Source: an uncultured Gammaproteobacteria bacterium
GTDB taxonomy: Bacteria; Pseudomonadota; Gammaproteobacteria; UBA6429; Thiohalophilaceae
Direction: 5' to 3'
DNA length: 64,000 bases
NCBI GenBank assembly: GCA_937967995.1
Contig: CALBTB010000004.1
Span: 1-64,000, forward strand
In this document: piece by piece, positions 1-7,784 of the stretch
Position numbering within the stretch: position 1 is the first letter of the stretch
Layout of the letters: the number at the start of each line of letters is the position of its first letter
Program-made: the position numbers and the translations under genes
Notes under the pieces: generated by a model
What the model was told of the DNA's origin: nothing
Seen by the model: the letters and a program-made list of their open reading frames with translations, nothing else
Databases searched by the model: none

Positions 1-2
1 AT

Positions 3-68
3 ACCATCGAGCTGAGCTGGACTGACAACAAAGGTGGCAAAGATTCCGCTACCACTCAAGTGAAGTAA
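3..68 (+). CDS. soxZ: SoxZ, C-terminal end only (partial)
   Basis: The first 66 bases are an open frame entering from outside the window and ending in TAA. The translated tail (TIELSWTDNKGGKDSATTQ then VK) matches the usual SoxZ C-terminus, where a short beta strand is followed by W-x-D-N-x-G. SoxZ pairs with SoxY to form the periplasmic carrier that holds the sulfur intermediate during thiosulfate oxidation. It lies 40 bases before soxA on the same strand, the order expected of a sox operon. Only 21 residues are visible, so the call rests on this short match plus the neighbour. Confidence 0.75.
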   Translation, partial: TIELSWTDNKGGKDSATTQVK

Positions 69-108
69 GAGTCCAAACACTAACTTCCGGATGATTAGGA
101 GTTCAAAA

Positions 109-969
109 ATGAAAAAACTCATCATAACAGCGGCCATTGCGGTTCTGGGTCTGGGCCCTGCCATTAGTGCAGCGAGCCCGCAGGAAGACCTTAAGCAGTT
201 TCGGTCGTTCTACTACAAAAAATTTCCTGGTGTAAAACTCCAGGAATACGCCGATGGTATTTACGGTATCAGCAAGGAACGTCGTTCTGAGTGGGAAGCG
301 ATGGAGGAATTCCCACCGTATGAACCTGGTATCGAAATCGGTAAACAGCTGTTTGAAAAACATAACCTCGGTAAGTGCTTCAAGAACGGTGGCATTGGTA
401 TTCGCCAGAACTATCCGTGGTTCAACAGCAAGACCGGTAAGGTCCACACCCTTGAAGCTGACATCATGCGCTGCCTGAAGAAAAATGGCGTTGATGTCAA
501 AGCTGAAAAGATTGGCTACAAGAAAGGTAAAATGGCGGCTATCTCAGCATACATGGGATATACATCACGTGGTAAAAAATTAAACGTGGTAGTCCCTAAT
601 GATGAGCGTGCCCTCGCTATTTACAATCGTGGTAAAAAGCATTTCTATGCCAAGCGTGGACAGCTGAACTTGTCCTGTGCCGACTGCCATATGGCTAGTG
701 CAGGTATGCTGGTACGTTCTAACATGCTGAGCCCGGGTCTGGGTCAGGTATCACACTTTCCGGTCTATCGTAAGAAATGGGAGTTTGCCTCTGGTGGCAA
801 CCCTGCGCTGGCCGGATTTGGTACCATCCAGCGTCGTTATGGCGGTTGCAACAAGCAGGTTCGTGCCAAACCGTTTAAAGCTCAAGGTGATGAATATACC
901 GCTCTGGAATATTTCCACACCTACATGAGCAACGGAATAAAAATCAACGCGCCTGGTGTGCGTCAATAA
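109..969 (+). CDS. soxA: SoxA, c-type cytochrome of the Sox thiosulfate-oxidising complex (single-haem form)
   Basis: SoxA with SoxX joins thiosulfate oxidatively to the SoxY carrier in the periplasm. An ATG at 91 is in frame, but the AGGAG at 97-101 sits 7 bases before the ATG at 109, so I start there (286 aa). Residues 1-22 form a signal peptide ending near AISA-AS. There is one haem motif, CADCH, at 190-194. The usual second CxxCH of the N-terminal domain is absent; Cys90 and Cys122 are placed as the disulfide pair seen in monohaem SoxA. Cys247 in RRYGGCNKQ fits the active-site cysteine that carries the persulfide ligand. A terminator follows directly, so soxX and soxB are not downstream in this transcript. 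Confidence 0.93.
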   Translation: MKKLIITAAIAVLGLGPAISAASPQEDLKQFRSFYYKKFPGVKLQEYADGIYGISKERRSEWEAMEEFPPYEPGIEIGKQLFEKHNLGKCFKNGGIGIRQNYPWFNSKTGKVHTLEADIMRCLKKNGVDVKAEKIGYKKGKMAAISAYMGYTSRGKKLNVVVPNDERALAIYNRGKKHFYAKRGQLNLSCADCHMASAGMLVRSNMLSPGLGQVSHFPVYRKKWEFASGGNPALAGFGTIQRRYGGCNKQVRAKPFKAQGDEYTALEYFHTYMSNGIKINAPGVRQ

Positions 970-994
970 TAAACCTCATCGTCAATACTTTCGA

Positions 995-1021
995 AGCCCG
1001 AGTTTATCTCGGGCTTTTTTT
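995..1021 (+). terminator. Rho-independent terminator after soxA
   Basis: AGCCCGAG (995-1002), loop TTTAT, CTCGGGCT (1008-1015) and a run of T to 1021. The eight-base-pair stem is perfect. It lies 26 bases after the soxA stop and closes the sox transcript. Confidence 0.92.
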
Positions 1022-1063
1022 ATTCCGCTCGATAATTATTTCCGTAAGCGATGTAATACATTG

Positions 1064-1138
1064 ACGCAACGCGTAAAAGCGAACCGTAGGTTCGAATCCT
1101 TAGCTGAAATCAGGGAAAAAAGTGGTGGGTCGTGAAGG
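1064..1138 (+). repeat. 75-bp direct repeat, copy 1 (ends in a copy of the tRNA-Lys 3' end)
   Basis: This 75-bp stretch is repeated at 1215-1289 with a single mismatch (G at 1114, A at 1265), 151 bp apart and in the same orientation. Its last 16 or so bases copy the 3' end of the tRNA-Lys gene including the CCA complement, but no tRNA body follows here. It also holds the inverted repeat CGAACC-GTA-GGTTCG. See the finding on this region. Confidence 0.95.
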
Positions 1139-1214
1139 GTGAACAATGACCGTTTGTACTCAATGTAGAAACGCAGCATTGTGAACGCCCGAGCACAGCG
1201 AGGGCTGGACTTTT
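1139..1214. other. Unique spacer between the two 75-bp repeats; no gene seen
   Basis: The 304 bases between soxA and the tRNA hold the terminator, the two repeats and this 76-bp spacer. I see no open frame or tRNA fold in it. A weak stem (GCCC near 1187, GGGC near 1202) precedes a perfect one, CTTTTACGC-AAC-GCGTAAAAG at 1210-1230, that runs into the second repeat. The spacer occupies the place where a second tRNA body would lie if the unit were a tandem tRNA duplication, but it does not resemble the tRNA. Confidence 0.6.
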
Positions 1215-1289
1215 ACGCAACGCGTAAAAGCGAACCGTAGGTTCGAATCCTTAGCTGAAATCAGAGAAAAAAGTGGTGGGTCGTGAAGG
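1215..1289 (+). repeat. 75-bp direct repeat, copy 2 (runs into the tRNA-Lys gene)
   Basis: Second copy of the repeat at 1064-1138, 74 of 75 bases identical. Bases 1274-1289 are the true 3' end of the tRNA-Lys gene; the rest is its downstream flank, which includes a T-run on the tRNA strand just past CCA that probably stops tRNA transcription. Confidence 0.95.
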
Positions 1290-1349
1290 ATTCGAACCTT
1301 CGACCAATTGGTTAAAAGCCAACTGCTCTACCGACTGAGCTAACGACCC
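1274..1349 (-). tRNA. tRNA-Lys, anticodon TTT, with encoded CCA
   Basis: Read on the minus strand, 1349 down to 1274 gives a 76-nt tRNA: acceptor GGGTCGT pairs with ACGACCC, the D arm contains AGCTCAGTCGGTAGAGC, the anticodon loop is CTTTTAA (anticodon TTT, lysine), and the T arm contains GGTTCGAATCC. CCA is encoded at 1276-1274. Confidence 0.97.
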
Positions 1350-1388
1350 GTAACTTTTATTGCTGGAGGTTTTCTTGCGAAAGCGCGC

Positions 1389-1416
1389 ATTGTACCGAAC
1401 TCGCCGGGAATCGCAA
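1389..1416 (-). promoter_or_regulatory. Likely promoter of tRNA-Lys
   Basis: On the minus strand TTGCGA (1416-1411) and TACAAT (1394-1389) are 16 bp apart, followed by a GC-rich discriminator GCGCGC, as is common at stable-RNA promoters under stringent control. It lies about 40 bases before the tRNA 5' end. Confidence 0.6.
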
Positions 1417-1439
1417 GCCCGACGAGTCCGGTTACGCGG

Positions 1440-2714
1440 TTATACAGCTTCCAGTTTGCGCATGCTGCCTGGCAGGAGTTTCATATCAACCAGCGCAGTA
1501 ACGAATGCCTTCATGAAGGTGGCTTCGTCTTCGTATACCAGCTTGTAATACTGGATTTTCATTGTCATCGCACTGCCAAATACAATGCTGGCAAAGGCCA
1601 GAAACGAACCCAGCGCCAGTGTAGATACACCTGTGACAGCCTGGCCGATGGTGCAACCCAGCGCCAGAATGCCGCCTATGCCCATCAGGATGCCACCCAA
1701 CAAATGTGTCAGGAAATCCTTGCCACTGACAAACCATTCGATGCGGAAGCCACGGGAAATCAGTGCCCACAGGAAGGAACCCAGAATCACACCAAACACG
1801 GCCATCATGCCAAACGTCAGGGTATTACCACGCATGCCTTCAATACCGCCGGCCTGAACAGCATAACCTGCCATTTCACCGATTGGATTGATGAATGTGT
1901 ATGACTGGGCGGCAATACCGGATGGTACTTTACCTTCCTGTAACATGCTCCAGACATCCGTACTGGCATACTTGCTCCAGCTATACGTCTCACCATCTGC
2001 ATTGATCTGAAATGCGCTGGTGCTGATATACCAGCCGGCAATCACGGCAAGACCGATAACCAGTCCACCCAGTTTGTTATCAAAGCTGTTTCGAAAATCA
2101 CTTGATTTGAACACATAGAACAACAGGATAGCGGACAGGATCATCGCAACGATAAAACGAACAGTATGTGCGTTTTCAACGCCGCCAATAACGGTTCCGA
2201 TATCCTGATGTCCGGACAGCGCAATCGTTGTTGGATTCGTCCAGGGATAGAATATTAATGAATAGATTGTATCGTCTGTACCAGGAAATGGATTGACCAT
2301 GAAGTAAGCACAGACACTGATGACGATGAATACAAAGATGGACTTGATATTGCCACCACCGATTCGAACCAGTGTCTTGTTACCACAACCACTACCCAGG
2401 GTCATGCCGACACCAAACAGAATGCCGCCAATAACATATTCCAGCCAGGCAAAGCTGCTGCCACGATACGGTGGTCGAGATGTATCTACACTGAATACGT
2501 TAAAATACTCCAGTAATGCAACGCCCAGAATGGCGACTGTCATGGCAAAAATCCACGCACGAATTCTGCCGGTATCTCCCATGTTTACCAGGTCAGATAC
2601 CGCACCCATGGTGCAAAAATTGGTTTTGTTTGCAACGGCACCCATAATGAAAGCGGCGGCAAACGCGAGCCACAAAATCATTCCATGGGCTTCTGTAAAA
2701 CTGTCAAAGGTCAT
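1440..2714 (-). CDS. YeeE/YedE family sulfur-compound (thiosulfate-type) transporter
   Basis: A 424-residue, very hydrophobic inner-membrane protein. It carries the three cysteine motifs of the YeeE/YedE (TsuA) family: NKTNFCTMGA at Cys34, LGSGCGNKT at Cys110 and LALGCTIGQ at Cys354. In characterised members such cysteines pass thiosulfate through the membrane by transient S-S hydrogen-bonding. The length is that of the fused two-repeat form. It has its own promoter (2778-2806) and a GAGGTG ribosome site. Placement next to sox genes, separated only by a tRNA, suggests it imports or exports thiosulfate or another sulfur species linked to sulfur oxidation; the substrate is inferred from family and context. 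Confidence 0.88.
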   Translation of the reverse strand: MTFDSFTEAHGMILWLAFAAAFIMGAVANKTNFCTMGAVSDLVNMGDTGRIRAWIFAMTVAILGVALLEYFNVFSVDTSRPPYRGSSFAWLEYVIGGILFGVGMTLGSGCGNKTLVRIGGGNIKSIFVFIVISVCAYFMVNPFPGTDDTIYSLIFYPWTNPTTIALSGHQDIGTVIGGVENAHTVRFIVAMILSAILLFYVFKSSDFRNSFDNKLGGLVIGLAVIAGWYISTSAFQINADGETYSWSKYASTDVWSMLQEGKVPSGIAAQSYTFINPIGEMAGYAVQAGGIEGMRGNTLTFGMMAVFGVILGSFLWALISRGFRIEWFVSGKDFLTHLLGGILMGIGGILALGCTIGQAVTGVSTLALGSFLAFASIVFGSAMTMKIQYYKLVYEDEATFMKAFVTALVDMKLLPGSMRKLEAV

Positions 2715-2743
2715 AACACACCTCGTTCTTTAAAAATTCCGTA

Positions 2744-2757
2744 CCAGCTATAGCTGG
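2744..2757. promoter_or_regulatory. Perfect 14-bp palindrome in the transporter leader (possible operator)
   Basis: CCAGCTATAGCTGG is fully symmetric and lies about 14-27 bases downstream of the predicted start site of the transporter promoter and 30 bases before its start codon. This is where a repressor would block transcription; a small RNA hairpin is the alternative. Confidence 0.4.
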
Positions 2758-2777
2758 CCACTCAAAAAAGTGCGCCA

Positions 2778-2806
2778 AGTATACCCGCGTACTTGATATT
2801 TTGTAA
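2778..2806 (-). promoter_or_regulatory. Promoter of the YeeE/YedE transporter
   Basis: On the minus strand TTACAA (2806-2801) and TATACT (2783-2778) are separated by exactly 17 bp. Both hexamers are close to the sigma-70 consensus, and the start site would fall near 2771, leaving a leader of about 57 bases. Confidence 0.7.
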
Positions 2807-2832
2807 GGGCTATTCTGATAAGTCTATTATAA

Positions 2833-3525
2833 TCAGATAGTTACGTATCGAGTGGGGTCAGAAAACCCGGCCTGGCGAAAGCCTTCACGGCGCAGATAGC
2901 AGGCATCACAATGGCCACAGGCGCGACCTTGCTCATCGGGATCATAGCAGGAAATCGTGACGGCATAATCAATACCCAGATCCATTCCACGCTGGATGAT
3001 CATGGCCTTGCTTAAATGAATCAATGGCGTATGAATTTTAATGGCGGCACCTTCCACGCCGGCGCGCGTTGCCAGGTTGGCCATACGCTGGTAGGCGGCA
3101 ATAAATTCCGGACGGCAATCCGGGTAACCTGAGTAATCAACTGCATTTACACCGATAAAAATATCGTTTGCGGACAGGACTTCCGCCCACGCCAATGCGA
3201 TAGACAGGAACACCGTATTACGGGCCGGGACATAAGTAACGGGAATCTGGCTTCCTGAACCTTTCGATGATGTCGAATCCGGAACAGCAATCGACTTATC
3301 AGTCAGCGCAGAACCGCCAAATTGCGCCAGATCCAGCCTGAACCGACGATGCTCGACTGCCCCCAGTTGCTGAGTAACCTGTTCTGCAGCACGTAACTCG
3401 CAAATGTGTCGCTGCCCGTAATCAAAACTCAATGCGTGACACTGGTAACCGGCCTGTCTGGCAATGGCGAGTGTAGTCGCCGAATCGAGTCCGCCGGAAA
3501 CGAGAACCACGGCTTTCTTATCCAT
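2833..3525 (-). CDS. queC: QueC, 7-cyano-7-deazaguanine (preQ0) synthase
   Basis: ATP-dependent conversion of 7-carboxy-7-deazaguanine plus ammonia to preQ0, the nitrile precursor of queuosine in tRNA. The PP-loop SGGLDSATT lies at residues 10-18. Four zinc-binding cysteines cluster near the C-terminus in the order CYDPDEQGRACGHCDAC. At 230 aa it is of normal length. It is the last gene of the tol-que run, 8 bases after queE. An imperfect inverted repeat (CTATtCTGAT at 2810-2819, ATCAGATAG at 2832-2840) overlaps the stop codon and could end transcription, though it has no T-tract. Confidence 0.96.
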   Translation of the reverse strand: MDKKAVVLVSGGLDSATTLAIARQAGYQCHALSFDYGQRHICELRAAEQVTQQLGAVEHRRFRLDLAQFGGSALTDKSIAVPDSTSSKGSGSQIPVTYVPARNTVFLSIALAWAEVLSANDIFIGVNAVDYSGYPDCRPEFIAAYQRMANLATRAGVEGAAIKIHTPLIHLSKAMIIQRGMDLGIDYAVTISCYDPDEQGRACGHCDACYLRREGFRQAGFSDPTRYVTI

Positions 3526-3533
3526 ACTGCACC

Positions 3534-4199
3534 TTACTTACCAGGTTGATCGCCCCATATTAGCTTGTGTAACTGCACCTGCACACGCACATCCAGCCCA
3601 TCATGTAACACCCACTCCGCCAGATCTCGAATCGGTAACTGGGTGTAACTCGGTGAAAACAGCACTTCACACTTCTGTGTCAGGTTATATTTGTTGACCA
3701 TGGATACTGACCATTCGTAGTCATCCCGGTTACAGATAACAAATTTGATCTGATCGTGTGCAGTCAGTACTTCAATATTATTCCAGTTATTTCGATCAAC
3801 TTCACCAGAAGCCGGTGTCTTGATATCCATGACGCGACTGACACGTTGATCCACAGCACTGATATCCATAGCACCACTGGTTTCCAGTGACACCTCATAG
3901 TCCGCTTCACAAAGCCGCGACAACAGATCGATACATGCTTTCTGGGCCAGTGGTTCACCGCCGGTTACGGTCACATGACGAGTCTTGTTTGCAGCGACAC
4001 GCTGCATGATGTCTTCGATTTGCATCCACTGCCCGCCAGTGAAGGCATATTCCGTATCACAATACTGGCAACGTAGAGGACAGCCCGTCAGTCTGACGAA
4101 TGTGGTCGGCACACCAACTGTTCGCGCCTCACCCTGTAATGAGTAAAAGATCTCGGTGATTCGTAGTCTGCTTTGTGCCTTATCCGCGTCTGTATTCAC
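3534..4199 (-). CDS. queE: QueE, 7-carboxy-7-deazaguanine synthase (radical SAM)
   Basis: Radical-SAM enzyme that contracts the ring of 6-carboxytetrahydropterin to 7-carboxy-7-deazaguanine, the step before QueC. The cluster motif CPLRCQYC (CxxxCxxC) sits near residue 41 and is followed by a TGGEPL glycine-rich SAM motif. It starts at GTG, 7 bases after the cpoB stop. At 221 aa it is a normal bacterial QueE. Gene order cpoB-queE-queC is common in gammaproteobacteria. Confidence 0.95.
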   Translation of the reverse strand: MNTDADKAQSRLRITEIFYSLQGEARTVGVPTTFVRLTGCPLRCQYCDTEYAFTGGQWMQIEDIMQRVAANKTRHVTVTGGEPLAQKACIDLLSRLCEADYEVSLETSGAMDISAVDQRVSRVMDIKTPASGEVDRNNWNNIEVLTAHDQIKFVICNRDDYEWSVSMVNKYNLTQKCEVLFSPSYTQLPIRDLAEWVLHDGLDVRVQVQLHKLIWGDQPGK

Positions 4200-4206
4200 G
4201 CCGAGG

Positions 4207-5082
4207 TTAGTTCTGTTTCAGGCGAATCTTGCGAATAAGATTCTGTGCCTGACCGGCTTCCGTCGTTCCAGGATAGGATTTGGTGAGCAGTGTCAGGGTA
4301 TCCCTGGCCTGTTTATAGTTTTTTAATTCATACTGGCTATAGCCAATCTTTAACATCGCTTCCGCCAGTTTGGGACTGCCTGGATATTTGTCGATCAGGA
4401 TCTGGTAATCCTGTATGGCCTGCTTGAAATTTCGCTGTGCGTAATTCGCTTCACCAATCCAGTACTGTGCAATATGCGCATAACGTCCATCAGGATACTT
4501 CTTGATGAAATCGCGAAAAGACGACACTGCCTGGTCATAACGAAGTTCACGCAGTAAATCGAAAGCAGCCTGATACGCTTTTTGTTCACCCACCAGGTCT
4601 GTGACTACCGGTTTACTGGTTGATGTTGTCGCTTTTGCCACTGTTGCTGGTGCTGTTGATGAGTCTGACTGTTTCTGCGTTTCCGGGCTGCCTGCCGCCG
4701 CTTGGCCACCACGTTCCAGCCGCAACAACCTGCGATCAATGTCGACGTAGAGATCGCGTTGTCGCTGTTTGATTTCCTCGAGCTGGTGAGTATGTAATTC
4801 AATTTCACCGCGCAGGATCTGCAATTCGCTTTGCAGGTTATCCAGGCGTAACAACATATCGACCAGACCCTGGTTATCCAGTATGCGCTCGAGCCGTGTC
4901 AACCGCTCTTCTGTTGACAGATTCTGTGTGTTCGACACCGTACGTGTCGCCCCATCCTTGCGAAGCTGGATGCTGGGAATATCATCAGCACGGGGACGCA
5001 GTTGCACGTCACGTGCCATCACGTCGTGAACCGTCAGGCTCGTGACACACAGAATACTGACTAACAGAAGCGGTTTTTTCAT
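4207..5082 (-). CDS. cpoB: CpoB (YbgF), Tol-Pal associated periplasmic TPR protein
   Basis: Periplasmic coordinator that links Tol-Pal driven outer-membrane constriction to PBP1B peptidoglycan synthesis at division. A signal peptide covers about residues 1-23. A trimerising coiled coil follows (roughly 60-120, with LTRLERILDNQG and LQILRGEIELH). After a Ser/Thr/Ala linker come three tetratricopeptide repeats from about residue 165, including YAHIAQYWIGEANYAQ and KLAEAMLKIGYSQYELK. Length 291 aa is typical. It follows pal by 6 bases. Confidence 0.95.
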   Translation of the reverse strand: MKKPLLLVSILCVTSLTVHDVMARDVQLRPRADDIPSIQLRKDGATRTVSNTQNLSTEERLTRLERILDNQGLVDMLLRLDNLQSELQILRGEIELHTHQLEEIKQRQRDLYVDIDRRLLRLERGGQAAAGSPETQKQSDSSTAPATVAKATTSTSKPVVTDLVGEQKAYQAAFDLLRELRYDQAVSSFRDFIKKYPDGRYAHIAQYWIGEANYAQRNFKQAIQDYQILIDKYPGSPKLAEAMLKIGYSQYELKNYKQARDTLTLLTKSYPGTTEAGQAQNLIRKIRLKQN

Positions 5083-5088
5083 GGTCGA

Positions 5089-5604
5089 TTATCTTCCTGG
5101 GTAAACAATTTCCACGCGCCGGTTTGCGGCCCAGGCTGATTCGTCATGGCCCAGGGCGACCGGACGTTCCTCACCAAAGCTGATCACATCAATTTGTGAC
5201 TGTGCAACGCCCTGTAACAGCATGAGCTGGGCAACGGCTTTGGCACGACGTTCGCCGAGAGCAATATTGTACTCGCGTGTGCCGCGTTCGTCAGCATGAC
5301 CTTCCAGCACCACCTTGGCATTCGCGTTGCCGGCCAGATACTGAGCGTGGGCGATGATTACCTCACGATCCGCCGGCTTGACTTCTGAACTGTCAAATTC
5401 GAAATAGACAGTACGCACCGAAAGCGGGTTATTCGGATCGCTAAACGGATCGGACTGGAACGTACCAGTATCCTGCGCGCCCTGACGGGTGTCTGCTGCT
5501 GTATCATCTACCGGTGCTGTTTCATCTTTTTTCGTTGCAGTACCACAGGCTGCCACAGAGGCGATCAACATTCCGGTGAAAATTATCCTGCTCCATTGCT
5601 TCAT
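5089..5604 (-). CDS. pal: Pal, peptidoglycan-associated outer-membrane lipoprotein
   Basis: OmpA-like lipoprotein that ties the outer membrane to peptidoglycan. The lipobox is VAAC, with the lipidated Cys at residue 20. An acidic linker precedes an OmpA-C domain (from about residue 65) with VRTVYFEFDSSEV, the peptidoglycan-binding core EGHADERGTREYNIALGERR and FGEERPV. The start is backed by a strong GAAGGAG site. It lies between tolB and cpoB. Confidence 0.97.
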   Translation of the reverse strand: MKQWSRIIFTGMLIASVAACGTATKKDETAPVDDTAADTRQGAQDTGTFQSDPFSDPNNPLSVRTVYFEFDSSEVKPADREVIIAHAQYLAGNANAKVVLEGHADERGTREYNIALGERRAKAVAQLMLLQGVAQSQIDVISFGEERPVALGHDESAWAANRRVEIVYPGR

Positions 5605-5631
5605 AATTAACTCCTTCTGAGTTGTTATTTG

Positions 5632-6954
5632 TTAATCTGTTTTAAATGGTGACCATGCGGGTTCACGCACATCACCCTGGTTAAACCGTAATTTGTGGCT
5701 GGAGCGACCATCGGATGAAACCGCGACCAGCTCGCCACGCCCGCGCCCGGACGACGCATAAATAATCATGCTGCCATTAGGTGCAAAACTGGGTGATTCG
5801 TCAAGTGCACCATCCGTCAGAATTGACAGTTGCTGGGCTTCCAGATCCAGCACGGCGACACGATAAATTCCATCCGTATTATTCACCATGGCAATCCGCT
5901 TACCGTCAGGTGAAACTGTCGGACGCAGGTTTTCCTTGCCATCAAACGTAATTCGCACTGCCCTTCCGGTCGCACCGTTCGAACCGACACCAATTCGGTA
6001 GATCTGTGGCCGCCCACCCCTGTCCGAAGTAAACACCAGCGATTGACCATCCGGAAACCAGTCCGGTTCGATATCGGCACCATAACTGCGTGTGATTCGA
6101 TGCAGGCGTCGTGTAGACAAGTCCATGACATAAAGTTCCGCGTTGCCATCTTTTGATAACGACATGGCCATACGACGTCCATCCGGTGACCAGACCGGTG
6201 ACAAATTCGATCCTTTAAAGTTCGTCAGCTGCTGAGTATGCCGGGTGTAGATGTTCTGCACATAAATTTGCGGACGGCCGGTTGCATAGGATACATACGC
6301 CAGTGACTTACCATCCGGTGACCACGAAGGACGCACGATGGGCATACTGGATTCAAACAGGATCTGCTCGTTGTATCCGTCAGAATCGGAAATCGCCAGG
6401 CGATACATGTTACGTCCGGTTTTGTCCTTGCTGACCGTAATGTAAGCCAGGTGTGTATCAAAGGCACCGCGTTCACCGGTAATCGCTTCGTAAACCAGGT
6501 CGCTGATGTGATGTGCGAGACGACGCAACTGAATCGACTTGGCCTGAAAACTGTGTCCGGTCATTTGTGAACCACTTGCGACATCCAGTAACTGGAACTG
6601 GATCTGGTAACTGTCCTGACCCGACAGGACCATTTTGCCAATCACCAGATATTTTATTTTCGTATTACGCCAGGATGAATAGGTCACTTCACGACTCTCG
6701 TGTGGCGTTTCGACCATGTCTTTTTCCGCCATCGGTGCAAAACGACCACTGCGCCGCAGATCGTTGCTGATGATGTCACTTAAATTCACCGGTGGCTTGC
6801 CCACGCCTTTCCAGTCAAACGGTACGACAGCAATTGGCGTGGCATTATCCAGCCACAGTGTGACATCAATGGTCAGGCTGGCTCTTGCCGGTGAAATCGA
6901 TAACAGACAAAAACTCAACACCAGTAAACCGGTACGAACAAATTGCAACTTCAT
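5632..6954 (-). CDS. tolB: TolB, periplasmic beta-propeller of the Tol-Pal system
   Basis: Periplasmic partner of Pal and TolA. Cleavable signal peptide (MKLQFVRTGLLVLSF to about ARA), an N-terminal D1 domain, then propeller blades marked by repeated W-S-P-D-G-K motifs (for example RPSWSPDGKSLAYVS and SPVWSPDGRRMAMS). A GTG lies one codon upstream, but the ATG at 6954 overlaps the tolA stop as TGATG and gives the standard N-terminus (440 aa). Confidence 0.96.
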   Translation of the reverse strand: MKLQFVRTGLLVLSFCLLSISPARASLTIDVTLWLDNATPIAVVPFDWKGVGKPPVNLSDIISNDLRRSGRFAPMAEKDMVETPHESREVTYSSWRNTKIKYLVIGKMVLSGQDSYQIQFQLLDVASGSQMTGHSFQAKSIQLRRLAHHISDLVYEAITGERGAFDTHLAYITVSKDKTGRNMYRLAISDSDGYNEQILFESSMPIVRPSWSPDGKSLAYVSYATGRPQIYVQNIYTRHTQQLTNFKGSNLSPVWSPDGRRMAMSLSKDGNAELYVMDLSTRRLHRITRSYGADIEPDWFPDGQSLVFTSDRGGRPQIYRIGVGSNGATGRAVRITFDGKENLRPTVSPDGKRIAMVNNTDGIYRVAVLDLEAQQLSILTDGALDESPSFAPNGSMIIYASSGRGRGELVAVSSDGRSSHKLRFNQGDVREPAWSPFKTD

Positions 6955-7781
6955 CACGTCTTCTTATCCGCTCTTATTGGTAAATGTAAATCCCGAAACA
7001 CATCAAAAAGCCCTGTCTCAGCTGGGGGTAAAGGCAGGGGCGATGCGCGTTTAACCGCCGCCAGGACAGACTTATCATACACAGGATCACCGCTACTTTT
7101 CGATAATTCTATGTGAATGACTTCACCTGTCGGTATCAGCCTGACTTCCAGCTCAACGACTTTACCCTCACTGGCTGTAGGCGGCTTAATCCAGTACTGA
7201 ATGATCTTCGCTTCGATCAGGTTCATATACTTGTCAATGATGGTCTGGCGTTTTTCCTGCTCGGCCTGACGCTGTGCCAGCGCCTGTTGCTCCGCTTCAA
7301 ACCGCTTTTGCTCCTGACGTATTTTTTCACGCAGGGCTTTTTCCCGCGCCAGCTTGTCCTGCTTTTCTTCTTCTGCCTTGCGCTTGCGTTCCAGCTCTTT
7401 CAGACGTTCCTGTTCACGGCGTTGTTTTTCCTTCAGTTCCTGTTCCTTTTTCTCCAGCAATGCCAGACGTTCTTTTTCGCGGCGCTGTTCTTGTTCACGT
7501 TTTTCGCGCAGGTCCGCCAGGCGCTTTTCTTCAGCTTCGCGCTTCCTGATGGCATCGCGCTTACGATCTTCTTCCTGTTGATCCTGTAATTCAAGTTTCT
7601 GCAGTTCTTTCTCGACCAGTCGCTCATCGATGGTCTTAACCTCAACGGTTTTCGGTTGTGCCGTCGCGGCCCGTTCCTTTGAGGTAAAGTGAAAACTCAC
7701 ACCAAACAGCACAATAAAAAACAGGTGCACAACAATGGCGCCAATCATGTACTTTGGATTTTTTTTCAGGAGATCGAGCAT
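6954..7781 (-). CDS. tolA: TolA, inner-membrane-anchored coupling protein
   Basis: Transmits TolQR motor energy to TolB and Pal. One transmembrane helix at about residues 12-32, then a long charged helical domain of roughly 130 residues made almost wholly of E, K, R, Q, A and L, and a C-terminal TolA/TonB-like domain from about 185 (YMNLIEAKIIQYWIKPP to the end). At 275 aa it is shorter than the E. coli protein because of a shorter helical domain. The start is 3 bases after tolR. Confidence 0.95.
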   Translation of the reverse strand: MLDLLKKNPKYMIGAIVVHLFFIVLFGVSFHFTSKERAATAQPKTVEVKTIDERLVEKELQKLELQDQQEEDRKRDAIRKREAEEKRLADLREKREQEQRREKERLALLEKKEQELKEKQRREQERLKELERKRKAEEEKQDKLAREKALREKIRQEQKRFEAEQQALAQRQAEQEKRQTIIDKYMNLIEAKIIQYWIKPPTASEGKVVELEVRLIPTGEVIHIELSKSSGDPVYDKSVLAAVKRASPLPLPPAETGLFDVFRDLHLPIRADKKT

Positions 7782-7784
7782 GGC

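Noticed and set aside
1064..1289. GTTCGAATCC-containing stretches of the repeat as extra tRNA genes on the plus strand
   Set aside because: Only a T-loop-like element is present; no acceptor, D or anticodon arm can be folded around it.
1064..1289. The two 75-bp repeats as a CRISPR array
   Set aside because: Only two copies, far too long, spacer contains no further repeat, and the repeat overlaps a tRNA; no cas gene in the window.
7113..7589. Phe/Leu-rich 158-codon frame on the plus strand that looks like a membrane protein
   Set aside because: It is the complement of the Glu/Lys-rich helical domain of TolA, which produces Phe/Leu runs by codon mirror; not a real membrane protein.
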